Notes under the pieces: generated by a model
Database searches by the model: none
Told to the model about the DNA's origin: nothing
The model's input: the letters and a program-made list of their open reading frames with translations, nothing else
Made by a program: the position numbers and the translations under genes
In this document: positions 8,820 to 18,090 of the stretch, one piece after another
Numbering within the stretch: the first letter of the stretch is position 1
How the letters are laid out: the number at the start of each line of letters is the position of its first letter
Source of the DNA: Streptomyces sp. NBS 14/10
Lineage (GTDB): Bacteria > Actinomycetota > Actinomycetes > Streptomycetales > Streptomycetaceae
NCBI RefSeq assembly: GCF_002224125.1
Contig: NZ_NCSM01000020.1
Span: 49,796-113,795, forward strand
Direction of reading: 5' to 3'
Length of the DNA: 64,000 bases

Positions 8820-10679
8820 TTACCAGGGGGCCGCTGTATCGCCAGATGGCTCCAGCCCGAAGAGCACAATCAAGCGGGCCTCATCACGTCGGCCAGAGTG
8901 TTCAAGATACTTGGCCAACTCATAGCGCGCGGATGTGTCACCCAGCAGCGCAGCTGCGCGCGCAGCACTCTCGATGTCCGCCGATTGCGGATTCATTCTG
9001 GCCAGCTGGTAGCTCGCAGCCGGCTCGCCTGCCTCGGATGCCCTGCTCAAGCACTGCTCAGCCTCCACGATACGACCGGCCCGCCGATATTCGGTGGCCA
9101 GTGCCATTATCGCATCGGCGTCATTGGCCTCAGCGGCGTGGTGGAGGAGCTGTTGGGCGTGGGTTGTTTGTCCGTGGTGTTCGAGTCTGCGGGCTAGTTC
9201 GAGTGTGGCGTCGGTGTTGCCGGCGTTGCTGGCTTGTTGGAGGAGTTTGAGTGCTTGTTCGGGCTGGCCGGTGCGTTCGAGCAAGCCGATGAGTTGGTAG
9301 GTGGCGCAGCTGTTGCCACCCTCATCGACGAGGTGGGCTAGTGTCTCCGCCTCGCTGTGTCGCCCTGAACGTTCAAGGAGCCCCACAAGTTCATCCAGCG
9401 CGTACAAGTCACCTAGAGCCGTTGCACGACGCAGTGCGACTTCGGCTTCTTCGGTACGGTGCACTCGCTCCAGACGGCGGGCGAGTTGGCACATCGCAAA
9501 CGTATCGTCTTGCTCGGCTGCGAGCTCATACAACCGAACGGCGCAGCGGAATAGGCTCCGCTTCTCCGCTGAAACCCCCGCTCTGACCAGGTCGGTAGGG
9601 CTGGCTGTATGCTCAAGAAGTGCTTCCCACATCTCGGTAGGAACTGGTGCTGGCACGCGTGAGTGGCGGGCATGATCGCATAGATGACGAGCAATGATGA
9701 ATTTATCTGATTGGTGCTCTTCCTCCCTGGAGACCAAGGTGAGTGGGCTCATTGCTCCCTTAACGGAAGCGGTTGCCTGTTGGAGAGCTGTTCCGAACCA
9801 GTGGTGCGCAGAAAACGTTCCACCGCGGGAACGTAAGTACCCAACAGCAGCACGTTCGAGTAAAGGGAGAGGTAAGGGGTTCACATGGCCAAGCAGTGTC
9901 GCTTCCACCCCTGCGGTGATGATTGCCTGAGCTCCCGGATTAGCGAAACGCTCGGCGTACTCGATGACCTGGAAGGCGCCGGAGACGAGCTGAAGGACCC
10001 TGCTGTGATCTCCTACGGTGTCGTCGACGTCATCCCAGATAAGGCTAGGGAGGGTACCTTGAGCCATGCTCAGCTCCTTAGCGGTTAATCCTCCGGGGAC
10101 TTGAACCGGTTCGGCCTGTCGCAATAGAACCCGGACATCGTCGTGAATGTCCTGCTGTTTATGCCCCGGTGTGCTGACTAGAGAATTCCACCGCGTTAGC
10201 CGCATTTCGCCGATCACCGTGGTTCTCTTGGAGGTTTCTAGAAGGTGGCTCAGCATTTTTGCCAGGACTTTTCCGTGCTCGCTGACCAGAACTTCATCGA
10301 GTGGTCCGAGCCACAGGATGACATCGGTATCGACGTCCGCGCTGTCCAGCCATTCGATTAACTTCTCGATGCTGGGTTGATGCACCAGAAGACGCGCCGG
10401 GAACCGGCTACGGATGCACTCGTATGCCGAACGAGACTTTCCAGTCGAACCCTCGCCAAGCATTATTGTGAAGGCGCCGTCGGGATGGCAGCGGTCCAAT
10501 GCGGCATATAAGGATTCATCATGTTCGCGTTCAATGTAATCAGTCATTGATTCGCGCCCGACCGGCTGATGAACGCCCAGCGATAAGGGATCCCATTTCT
10601 CGACTGACTTTATGTAAATGTGCTGTTCTTGATGCGCACAACTTGCGCTTCCGAACGAAGTTTGCTGCCGGTTTTTCAT
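8820..10679 (-). CDS. P-loop NTPase with C-terminal TPR/Sel1-like repeats
   Basis: The 619-residue protein starts at ATG 10679 behind GGAGG at 8 bases. Walker A is GEGSTGKS (residues 75-82), and VILWLGPLDEVL near 120 is a plausible Walker B. From about residue 370 to 610 there is an array of helical repeats of about 36 residues with recurring patterns (AMCQLARRLE, ATYQLIGLLERTG, ATLELARRLEHHG, ASYQLARM, ARYELAKYLEHSG), as in Sel1/TPR solenoids. A sensor ATPase joined to a protein-binding solenoid is common in actinobacterial STAND-like and defence-like proteins. The gene stands alone between convergent and tandem neighbours, so no partner is evident. No effector domain (nuclease, TIR, protease) is recognised, and GC is slightly below the flanks. 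Confidence 0.7.
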   Translation of the reverse strand: MKNRQQTSFGSASCAHQEQHIYIKSVEKWDPLSLGVHQPVGRESMTDYIEREHDESLYAALDRCHPDGAFTIMLGEGSTGKSRSAYECIRSRFPARLLVHQPSIEKLIEWLDSADVDTDVILWLGPLDEVLVSEHGKVLAKMLSHLLETSKRTTVIGEMRLTRWNSLVSTPGHKQQDIHDDVRVLLRQAEPVQVPGGLTAKELSMAQGTLPSLIWDDVDDTVGDHSRVLQLVSGAFQVIEYAERFANPGAQAIITAGVEATLLGHVNPLPLPLLERAAVGYLRSRGGTFSAHHWFGTALQQATASVKGAMSPLTLVSREEEHQSDKFIIARHLCDHARHSRVPAPVPTEMWEALLEHTASPTDLVRAGVSAEKRSLFRCAVRLYELAAEQDDTFAMCQLARRLERVHRTEEAEVALRRATALGDLYALDELVGLLERSGRHSEAETLAHLVDEGGNSCATYQLIGLLERTGQPEQALKLLQQASNAGNTDATLELARRLEHHGQTTHAQQLLHHAAEANDADAIMALATEYRRAGRIVEAEQCLSRASEAGEPAASYQLARMNPQSADIESAARAAALLGDTSARYELAKYLEHSGRRDEARLIVLFGLEPSGDTAAPW

Positions 10680-11091
10680 GTCATGAACCTCCGCTAGTCG
10701 TGGTGCGGTCGAGGGCAGCTGGGTGCTGCGCTGGTCGCCTCAAGTATGCTGCCGCCTAAATTGCGGGCGTCACAGTTGACGCAGATCTTCCAGGCCGAAG
10801 ACGAGTGGGCCTTGGCGGCTCGGAGAACGTGCGTGCCGTGGTGGCGAGACAGATTTCGACGGTGAGATAACTTCAACTCTGCAGAATGGAATGCCACTTG
10901 GCATGGTAGCAAGATATGGGCTCAGCTGACGGTGTTTCGGACGGTGGGTCTATCATCCGGTTCGCGCGACTTACTAGAGAGCTGCACCCTATGCTGCGAA
11001 TCGCCTTGGCAGTCAGAGCAACTCCGCTGGCAACGGTGTGTCCTGCGTGTGTTGGAAGGGGGCGTCTGGCTGCCCAGGCTCTTTACTGACC
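10680..11091. other. Intergenic region
   Basis: It contains the upstream sequence of the NTPase gene and the 3' side of the DeoR gene. Short open frames on both strands show no domain. No RNA gene was recognised. Confidence 0.35.
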
Positions 11092-11901
11092 TCATACTTC
11101 CGTATCCGCCACTCGCACAGTCGTTTGCTCCATAAATTCTCCCAGTAACTGCGTGTCTACCCCGTCGTCCACCACAAGGTAGTCGAAATCCTCTACGGAG
11201 CACAGTCGGTGCAGTGCGGTGCGTTTAATCTTGGTCCCGTCCATCAACAGCACCTTGCGCCTTCCTGCAGTGAGCATTGCCTGCTTCACCAGTACGACCT
11301 CCTGTTCCTGGTGATAGGTGGTGTTGGAGTCCATCGCCATGGTGCTGACGAACACCATGTCCGCCGCTAAGGACTCGATCGCCTCCACGCATAGCACGCC
11401 GAAAAACGCCTCGTGGGTGTGCGAGTAGTCCCCTCCCAGACCGACAAGCCGAGTCTGCGGGACTCCGGCGAAGATGTCGACGATGCGCCGGGCATTGGTC
11501 ACTACTGTCAGGGGAGCAACTGTCACCAGTAACTTTGCCAGAGCCAGCGCTGTGGTCGAGTCGTCCAGCATCACTGACATGCCGGGCTCGACCAGCTTTG
11601 CGGCAGTCGCCGCCACAGCTTCCTTCTGGGTGCGGTTCTCGCTCATTCGGTACTCGAGGTTGACTTGGAACACCGAGGGTGGCAGTGCAGAGACCCCACC
11701 CCGGAACTTTCGCACTACGCCGAGTTTGGCCAGCTCACCCAGATCGCGGTGGACGGTCATTGTACTGACCCCTGTCAGCTCAGCTAACTCGGCTACGGTC
11801 GCGGTGCCTTGGTCGAGCACGTACTTGGAGATGATTTGCTTGCGTTCGTTGTGAGAACGGGCCGAGCTGCCCGCTGGGCTGAACTTGATCATATCCTCCA
11901 T
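11092..11901 (-). CDS. DeoR-family sugar-responsive regulator
   Basis: The 269-residue protein has an N-terminal DeoR HTH (residues 20-75: IISKYVLDQGTATVAELAEL, VSTMTVHRDLGEL, KFRGGV). A DeoR C-terminal sensor domain of the phosphosugar-isomerase fold follows (DDSTTALALAKLL, VTNARRI, GGDYSHTHEAFFG, LMDGTKIKRTALHRL). DeoR proteins usually repress carbohydrate operons and respond to a sugar phosphate. It lies at the left edge of the biosynthetic cluster, 206 bases downstream of the exporter gene on the same strand, and may be the cluster's pathway regulator. Confidence 0.85.
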   Translation of the reverse strand: MEDMIKFSPAGSSARSHNERKQIISKYVLDQGTATVAELAELTGVSTMTVHRDLGELAKLGVVRKFRGGVSALPPSVFQVNLEYRMSENRTQKEAVAATAAKLVEPGMSVMLDDSTTALALAKLLVTVAPLTVVTNARRIVDIFAGVPQTRLVGLGGDYSHTHEAFFGVLCVEAIESLAADMVFVSTMAMDSNTTYHQEQEVVLVKQAMLTAGRRKVLLMDGTKIKRTALHRLCSVEDFDYLVVDDGVDTQLLGEFMEQTTVRVADTEV

Positions 11902-12107
11902 TCTTCCGTAGTTGACGTGTGGAGGGCGTAATCGGTCGGCGGCAGTCCTAAAACCTCCTAAAGAATGACCGATTGGGCCTGCGCCGCTTCCCTCGGCCGG
12001 CCATGCTCGCTCTGACTATCGAATGTAGCCAAATTGCATGTGGTGCGTATTCCGGAGGCGACAGTCACGCTCTCCGTTGATGAATCCCTGTACATGACAT
12101 CGTTCAT

Positions 12108-15100
12108 TCAGTCAAGCTCGGCTCTCCTTTCCGGGTTTGCCAGCCACAAGCGGGCGTAGTGTCCGCCTGCTGCCAGTAGATCTGAGTGCTTACCCTGTTC
12201 AACGAGTCTTCCCCCGTCGAGCACAAGAACGTGGTCTGCGTTAGCTGCTGTCGTAAGCCTGTGTGTCACGGCGATCGTTGTCCGTTGGTGAATCAGTCGT
12301 CGATATGCTTTGAGTACTAGCTCCTCGGTCATTGGGTCCAGCGCGGAGGTTCCCTCGTCCACGAGCAGTACATCCGGCTCCAGCAGCGCGGAACGGGCAA
12401 ATGAGACAAGCTGGCGTTGCCCTGCTGACAGACCTTGACCGCATTCTCCGACAGGGTGATGAAAACCATCGGGGAGCGAGGCCACCATGGCTAGCGCTCC
12501 GATTGTTCGGACGGCCTCTTCTATCTCGCTCACGCTGGCATGAGGGCGCCCATAGCAGATGTTCTCTGCCACGCTACCGGAGAATAGGTGCGCCTCTTGA
12601 GGGACAATGCTGATCCGTTTTCGGAAATCAGAAATCAGGTAGTGGCGGATGTCCGTGCCGTCCAGAAGAATAATTCCCTCAGTTGCATTATAGAAGCGCG
12701 AAAGCAGTTTGATCAGGGTTGATTTTCCAGATCCCGAGCGGCCGACGATTGCGACGGTTTCACCGGGGTGGATGGTTAGTGAGATGTTTTTCAGTGCTGG
12801 GTCAAGTGCGCTGGCATAGCGGAAACTGACGTTCCTTAGTTCGATCACTCCGTGCAGCGGCTTTGGGATTGCTGCTGGGCTGACCGTTTCCTGTTCCGGG
12901 ATTTTGACTTTTAGTAGATTGCTGATGCGCCCGATGCCGATCCGTGCCTGCTGGTAGGGATCGAAGACCCGAGTCAGTTGTTGTATCGGCTCGAAGAGTA
13001 GACGGCTGTAGAGCCAGACGGCAAGTAAGGTACCGGGGGTGAGAGTCCCGGCCTGTATTCGATATGCGCCGATGACGATGATCGCTGCATTGATCATTTG
13101 AGAAGCGAATGAGATGAACGGGAAGTATATAGCGACGTATTTCTGTGCGTGTAGTCGCGCTTTGCGATATTCATCGCTCTGTCCAGCGAACTTTTTCCAT
13201 GCGTGATTTTCACCTGAACATGCCTGGAGAGACCGGAGGCCTCGGATGTTGTCGCGGAGGGAAGAGTTGACCTGCCCCAAGTTCTCTCGTGCCGCAGTAG
13301 AAGCTCTGTTCATGTATCGGCCAAACAGCCAGGTGGTAGCTGTTAGTAGAGGGAGGCTCGTCAACGCACACAGAGACAAGGGAAAATCGGTTGCGACGAG
13401 CGCCAGCATGATTCCTGCGATACTGAAGATGCTCACAATTGAGACGGATAGACCGACTTGAATGAAACGCGACTGGGAGTCGATGTCTGCTGTCGTTGTC
13501 GTCAGGACGCGGCCGATGAGTTCACGCTCGTAGAAGTCGATACCGAGCCGTTGTAAGTGTGTATAGATATGTATGCGCAGAGAATATAGAAACGTTTCAC
13601 CAACCCGTGCTGTGATAATGGATCGAGCCAGTGAAATAAGCCAACCGGCGAATACCATCAGGACGCTGAGCCCTGATATCAAAAGCAGAGGCTCGATTAC
13701 GCCCGTGGCCACCGCATGGTCAATTCCTTGGCGCACTAGTTGGGGGAAGGCTAGGGAGACCAGCATCTCGCATGTAGCAAGGAGTACGGCTAGCGTAAGT
13801 CCTCGACGGACGAGCACCACGGAATCCGCGAGCCGGAAACGACGGCGCGAAGGTGATGTTGACCAGTTCGCAGACAATCTCGGATTTTCCTCGGACGGCG
13901 GGGAGGCTGATGTATGGATCTGGGGAGGTGTGTCTCGCGACACGAGCTGGGATGGTGGGTCTGCTTTCTCCGGCCATAGAAGGAAGGCCGGAGGTTCTGA
14001 ACCGCCATGCTGAGGGTTTTTGGTAGTGGAGTTGCTTTCGTGAGTACCGTCCTCTGTATCCCCGACCAAGTAGCGGAACAATGAGCATCGGCACATGAGC
14101 TCTGATTGAGTTCCGATATCGACCACGGTGCCTTTATCGAGTACCGCTATTTTGTCGGCTAGGGCGAGCACTTCTTGGCTACGGCCGATAATGATGGTGG
14201 TGCACAGTGGAGTTATCTCGGACAGCGCCTCACTAATTGCTGCCTCGGTAATTCGGTCCACGGCAGAAGTCGCTTCGTCCAGAACAAGGACGCGCGGGCG
14301 GGAGACTATGGTTCTGGCTAGTGCGATACGTTGACGCTGACCGCCCGAGAGAGTGATCCCGTTGTCCCCGACGTAAGTGTCGTATCCTGCGGGTAGTGTA
14401 CTGATGAAATCATGCGCACCAGATATCTTGGCGGCAGCATGCATCTCGTCTTCGGAAGCATCCGGTCGACCGCAGCAAATATTGTCCCGAATGCTCCCGG
14501 AGAAGATGAAAGGTTCCTGAAAAGCGATCCCTATAGCTGCCCGCAGAGAGGTAGTTCTTATGTCACGGATATCAACGGTGGCATCAGAAGATCCGATCCT
14601 GACCGATCCGGACTGCACGTCGTAGAATCGTGGAATCAGTGCGGAAAGTGTACTCTTACCCGATCCTGAAGGGCCGGTGACCACCAGGACCTCGCCTGGT
14701 TCTACTTTGAAAGATACGTGATCGAGTACAGGATTTCCGGGCGTATAATTGAAGCTGACATCATCGAATCGGATCTCAAGCGGCCCGTCGGGAATATCCC
14801 TGGCAGTGGGGCTTTCCACGTCTGCAGGTTCCGAATCAATCAACGTGTAGATGCGCTCGACACTCGCTCTTGTTGAATGTGCGCTGAGCAGCGTGTCAGC
14901 CAGCTGCCGGGCCGGCCCGATGAGACTGGCCACATAACCGTTGAACGCCAGGAACGTTCCGGTACTGATGCGACCGTTCAAAGCGAGCCAGCCACCGAAT
15001 GCAAGCACGGCGACCTGTCCGACGAGTGGCATGGCGGAGAGTGTCGCGGTCGGTCGTGCGGCAACCTTGGCTGCATGCATTCGCCGCGCAAAGAGATCTT

Positions 15101-15797
15101 TTGCCAGAGTCGCTAAACGCGCCGTCTCGCGTTCCTCCTGCCCGAATCCCCTGACGACCCGGATGCCAGCCAGCGTCTCGTCGATGTGCTGGGTTACATC
15201 CGCTGCGGATTGTTGCGCCGACCAGTTGGCGTTGAGGAGTACTTTCCGACTGCGGTTGACGACCACGATCGTGGCCAGAGTAATGATTAGGGAAATCAGG
15301 GTGAGCAGCGGAGACAGCCACAGCATGGCGCCCAGAGCTGTGAGAGCGAACAGCAAAGGCCCCAGGGACTGCAGGACCTTGGTAATCAATTCTTGCACCA
15401 GCTGCAGGTCATTGGAGATCACTGACATCACCTGACCTGTCCGAAGTGCGTCTTGTCCCCTGCCGTCAAGTCGCTGTATGGAACTGAGGACAGCGATACG
15501 TAAGTCGTGCTGTACATGTAGGGAGAGGCGGTCGGCGATATGACGCCGCATGAAGTCGGTCACGAGTGCTATGAGCGCTAGCCCGCCCAGTGCGGGTATG
15601 AGCCAGCGCATGCGTGAGGTGCTGCCCGAGACTGCGTCATCGATCGCGATCTTCGCTAGGAGCGTGTTGCCGACCGGAAGTGGGCACAGGACAGCAACGC
15701 CGCCCCACAAGACGATCAGCCGGCGGTGCCTCTGGCAGGAGGATGCTAGCCATTCCACCCAGCCACTCTTCGCGGTCACCATGGACGGCCCGCACAA
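12108..15797 (-). CDS. Fused tandem ABC exporter (TMD-NBD-TMD-NBD)
   Basis: The single 1229-residue polypeptide carries two complete half-transporters. The first membrane domain (residues 25-320) is followed by NBD1 with Walker A GPSGSGKST near 372, signature LSGGQ near 484 and Walker B VLVLDEATSAVD. A charged linker (about 590-650) leads to the second membrane domain (660-960) and NBD2 with Walker A GRSGSGKST near 1017, signature LSAGQ near 1124 and VLLVDEGTSALD. Both sites keep the catalytic Glu. Such fusions resemble heterodimeric small-molecule or peptide exporters. Position beside the glycosyltransferase operon suggests product export and perhaps self-protection. TTG 15797 has GGAG upstream at 8 bases; ATG 15782 is the alternative start. 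Confidence 0.9.
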   Translation of the reverse strand: MCGPSMVTAKSGWVEWLASSCQRHRRLIVLWGGVAVLCPLPVGNTLLAKIAIDDAVSGSTSRMRWLIPALGGLALIALVTDFMRRHIADRLSLHVQHDLRIAVLSSIQRLDGRGQDALRTGQVMSVISNDLQLVQELITKVLQSLGPLLFALTALGAMLWLSPLLTLISLIITLATIVVVNRSRKVLLNANWSAQQSAADVTQHIDETLAGIRVVRGFGQEERETARLATLAKDLFARRMHAAKVAARPTATLSAMPLVGQVAVLAFGGWLALNGRISTGTFLAFNGYVASLIGPARQLADTLLSAHSTRASVERIYTLIDSEPADVESPTARDIPDGPLEIRFDDVSFNYTPGNPVLDHVSFKVEPGEVLVVTGPSGSGKSTLSALIPRFYDVQSGSVRIGSSDATVDIRDIRTTSLRAAIGIAFQEPFIFSGSIRDNICCGRPDASEDEMHAAAKISGAHDFISTLPAGYDTYVGDNGITLSGGQRQRIALARTIVSRPRVLVLDEATSAVDRITEAAISEALSEITPLCTTIIIGRSQEVLALADKIAVLDKGTVVDIGTQSELMCRCSLFRYLVGDTEDGTHESNSTTKNPQHGGSEPPAFLLWPEKADPPSQLVSRDTPPQIHTSASPPSEENPRLSANWSTSPSRRRFRLADSVVLVRRGLTLAVLLATCEMLVSLAFPQLVRQGIDHAVATGVIEPLLLISGLSVLMVFAGWLISLARSIITARVGETFLYSLRIHIYTHLQRLGIDFYERELIGRVLTTTTADIDSQSRFIQVGLSVSIVSIFSIAGIMLALVATDFPLSLCALTSLPLLTATTWLFGRYMNRASTAARENLGQVNSSLRDNIRGLRSLQACSGENHAWKKFAGQSDEYRKARLHAQKYVAIYFPFISFASQMINAAIIVIGAYRIQAGTLTPGTLLAVWLYSRLLFEPIQQLTRVFDPYQQARIGIGRISNLLKVKIPEQETVSPAAIPKPLHGVIELRNVSFRYASALDPALKNISLTIHPGETVAIVGRSGSGKSTLIKLLSRFYNATEGIILLDGTDIRHYLISDFRKRISIVPQEAHLFSGSVAENICYGRPHASVSEIEEAVRTIGALAMVASLPDGFHHPVGECGQGLSAGQRQLVSFARSALLEPDVLLVDEGTSALDPMTEELVLKAYRRLIHQRTTIAVTHRLTTAANADHVLVLDGGRLVEQGKHSDLLAAGGHYARLWLANPERRAELD

Positions 15798-16193
15798 CTG
15801 GTGGGCTCCGAACCGAAGCAGGGTTCAGATGATCCGCCGGTTGATCCATTTGGACGGCAGCGGTCGGCGCCGAGCAACCTCCTAAGCGTGGTTCTTAGTC
15901 CGTTCTTCCGGGCCAATCGACGTGCCCCGAACTCAAGGGGACCTTGCGTGGCAGTACACCCACTGAGGGGACGACAATCGAAGGGCATGCCTCTCGGCCT
16001 TCTTTTGGAATCGGCTCGAGTAATCCAAGGGGAACTACGACGGAGCGCAGCAAGCCCAACTGCCGACTCCGTTTTCAGTGTCCCGTCATCAAGAGTTGCC
16101 GAAACGACTGTTTCTGGCATGCGAATCTCCAAGACGTGATCACGCGGAGACCATGACGAAGAACTGAGACAGGACTCCGCCCAGAAACTGAAA
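15798..16193. other. Intergenic region upstream of the exporter gene
   Basis: The 396 bases contain no convincing gene and separate the exporter from the end of the minus-strand sugar operon. The exporter therefore probably has its own promoter here. No clear hairpin terminator was identified. Confidence 0.4.
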
Positions 16194-17102
16194 CTACTGT
16201 AGGAAGGCCGGAGCCAGGGCGTGAGCGGCTTCCACAACACCACGGACAGCGACGTCCTGGACGGCGGGGAGGGCCGACAGGAAGTGGCTGGTCAGGCAGG
16301 TGTTCTCCGGACGGGCGGCGTAGCGGCCACTCGCTTTGGGGACTGCGGTGACCAGCGATCGAGGCACCTGAAGTGATTCGGCGATCGTTCCGGCCCACTG
16401 AGCCCTGCTGATGCGGTCGGGGCCGCCCAGGTGGAGCAGGCTCGGGATCTCGGTTGTGGCGGTCAGGAGGGCGGTGACCACTGCGGCCACGTCGTCCACG
16501 TGCACCGGAGTAGTCCACTGGTCGCTGGGCGCCTGGACGGGCGCGCCGCGAGATAACCGGTGGGCGCAGGCGGCGAAGAAGTTGAGCCACTTGCCAGTGG
16601 TCACTGACTCGTATCCGTAGACAAGGCTGACACGTAGGACGATGGCTGCCGGAGTGCGGGCCAGAAGCACGCGCTCGGCGTCGAGTTTGGCACGGCCATA
16701 GGCGTTGGCGGGGCAGGTCGGTGATGTCTCGGCGTTGATGGTTGTCGTGCCGCTGAAGACATTGTCAGTGGAGATGAGTAGCAGACTGGAGGATGTAGCG
16801 GCCATCGCGATGTTCTCGGCAACTGCCGTGTGTAGCACGGCGGCTCGTGCCGGATTGGCTTCGCACCAGGTGACGTTCGACGGGCCGTGTACCAAAATGA
16901 CGTGAGACGGAGCGAGACGTGACACCGTCACCGAGCAGGCGCCCGGATCCGTTGCATCGAGGGGTGTCCAACGGGCGCCGTAAGTCTCGACCGGTGTGGT
17001 GGGGGGTGTACGGGAGGCGAGGACCACAGATCTGCCCTGAGAGCCGAGGCGCCGAGCCACGGCCGTGCCAACGAACCCGCTGCCTACGATGAGAACCGTC
17101 AT
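16194..17102 (-). CDS. RmlD-like NAD(P)-dependent sugar reductase/epimerase
   Basis: The 302-residue short-chain dehydrogenase has Rossmann motif GSGFVGTAVA at residues 7-16, Ser/Thr in LISTDNVFSG and catalytic YGRAK (YxxxK). It belongs to the extended SDR group close to dTDP-4-dehydrorhamnose reductase. The C-terminal HLGGPDRISRAQWA is a typical RmlD-type substrate-lobe motif. It is the last gene of the eight-gene minus-strand operon, 9 bases after the glycosyltransferase. It would reduce a keto-sugar or an NDP-keto-sugar. No RmlA/B/C partners are present, so a dTDP-rhamnose role is not supported and the true substrate is unknown. Confidence 0.75.
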   Translation of the reverse strand: MTVLIVGSGFVGTAVARRLGSQGRSVVLASRTPPTTPVETYGARWTPLDATDPGACSVTVSRLAPSHVILVHGPSNVTWCEANPARAAVLHTAVAENIAMAATSSSLLLISTDNVFSGTTTINAETSPTCPANAYGRAKLDAERVLLARTPAAIVLRVSLVYGYESVTTGKWLNFFAACAHRLSRGAPVQAPSDQWTTPVHVDDVAAVVTALLTATTEIPSLLHLGGPDRISRAQWAGTIAESLQVPRSLVTAVPKASGRYAARPENTCLTSHFLSALPAVQDVAVRGVVEAAHALAPAFLQ

Positions 17103-17111
17103 CCGCTGCCT

Positions 17112-18074
17112 TCACTTCCGCAGCGGCGTGCGCGTCGCGTTGACTGCGTGCCCGCCGTATCCCCACTCGAGTACCTCGCCGAGATCCGCGAAGCCGTTCA
17201 CATTGCAGAAATGCTGGAGATAGGCCTGAAGTAGCTGTCCGGCCCGCTGATCCGCATTGAGCACATGACAACCGAGAGCCTCGACGTTCCCGCGGAAGTA
17301 CACGCGCTTCGCGCGCTCGGCGGCGGAGGCCCCCAACCATGAGTGGTGGAAAACCAGGGATTCCGGCACGTACGCGATCTCCCGGCCGTGCGCCATGAGC
17401 GCGTAACCGAGTTCCGTATCCTCTCCCGATCCAGCTGCCGTTCCGGGCCCGAGCGCAGGCAGGAACGGCGGCCGGCCGGAGAGCATGCGGCTGCGCCGCA
17501 GAGCGAGGTTGTTGGAAGATCCCACCAAGGCCCAGGGGACGGTGGGCGGGCCGGAGGCGATGCCTGGCTTCCATTCGGGTGCCGAAATCGCAGGACACCA
17601 TAGTTCGTCCCCGGAGCTGGATGCTTCTCCCCAAGCGACGACGCCGACGTCGGCGATCTCCACCGATCGGATGCGAGCGCCGGGCAGCGCGTCCGGTTCC
17701 ACTGCGCCAAAGGCCGCCGCTACAGAGGGATTCGCCACCATGAAGCACGCCAGCTCCCGCACCCAGGAACTGGTGGGCACGCAGTCGTCGTCGGTGAAGA
17801 GCACGACATCCGTGCGAGATTGTGCCAGTACCAGGTTTCGCCCCGCCGCTGCCGGACCGGTGCCCTGGAGAACACGCAGTGGCACGGGATCGAGCAAGGA
17901 ACGCAGCAGAGGGACGTCGAGCGCTCCGCCCGCATTGTCGACGATGACGACTTCGCGGACCGCATCTGTGTCCCCCGCACGCACTGCGGACAATGCTGTG
18001 ACCAACTCCGGCCGTCCGATCGAGCACAGTGCCACGGTGACCTGCTCGGCTGTTGCATGCTGCCTGTCAGGCAT
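17112..18074 (-). CDS. Family 2 glycosyltransferase
   Basis: The 320-residue GT-A fold enzyme starts at ATG 18074 behind GAAAGG. A nucleotide-binding N-terminus (VTVALCSIGRPELV) and EVVIVDNAGG precede the metal-binding LFTDDDC motif near residue 95. SSNNLALRRS and GEDTELGYALM (the acceptor-side ED motif) follow. No membrane segment is evident, so it should act in the cytoplasm. It is more divergent than the other two GT2 enzymes of the cluster. Donor is unknown; UDP-sugars made by the cluster (UDP-GlcA, UDP-Xyl) are candidates. Confidence 0.8.
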   Translation of the reverse strand: MPDRQHATAEQVTVALCSIGRPELVTALSAVRAGDTDAVREVVIVDNAGGALDVPLLRSLLDPVPLRVLQGTGPAAAGRNLVLAQSRTDVVLFTDDDCVPTSSWVRELACFMVANPSVAAAFGAVEPDALPGARIRSVEIADVGVVAWGEASSSGDELWCPAISAPEWKPGIASGPPTVPWALVGSSNNLALRRSRMLSGRPPFLPALGPGTAAGSGEDTELGYALMAHGREIAYVPESLVFHHSWLGASAAERAKRVYFRGNVEALGCHVLNADQRAGQLLQAYLQHFCNVNGFADLGEVLEWGYGGHAVNATRTPLRK

Positions 18075-18090
18075 GTGCACCTTTCTTTCT

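Noticed and set aside
16194..17102. dTDP-rhamnose pathway reductase
   Set aside because: RmlA, RmlB and RmlC homologues are not visible in the window, so only the RmlD-like fold is claimed.
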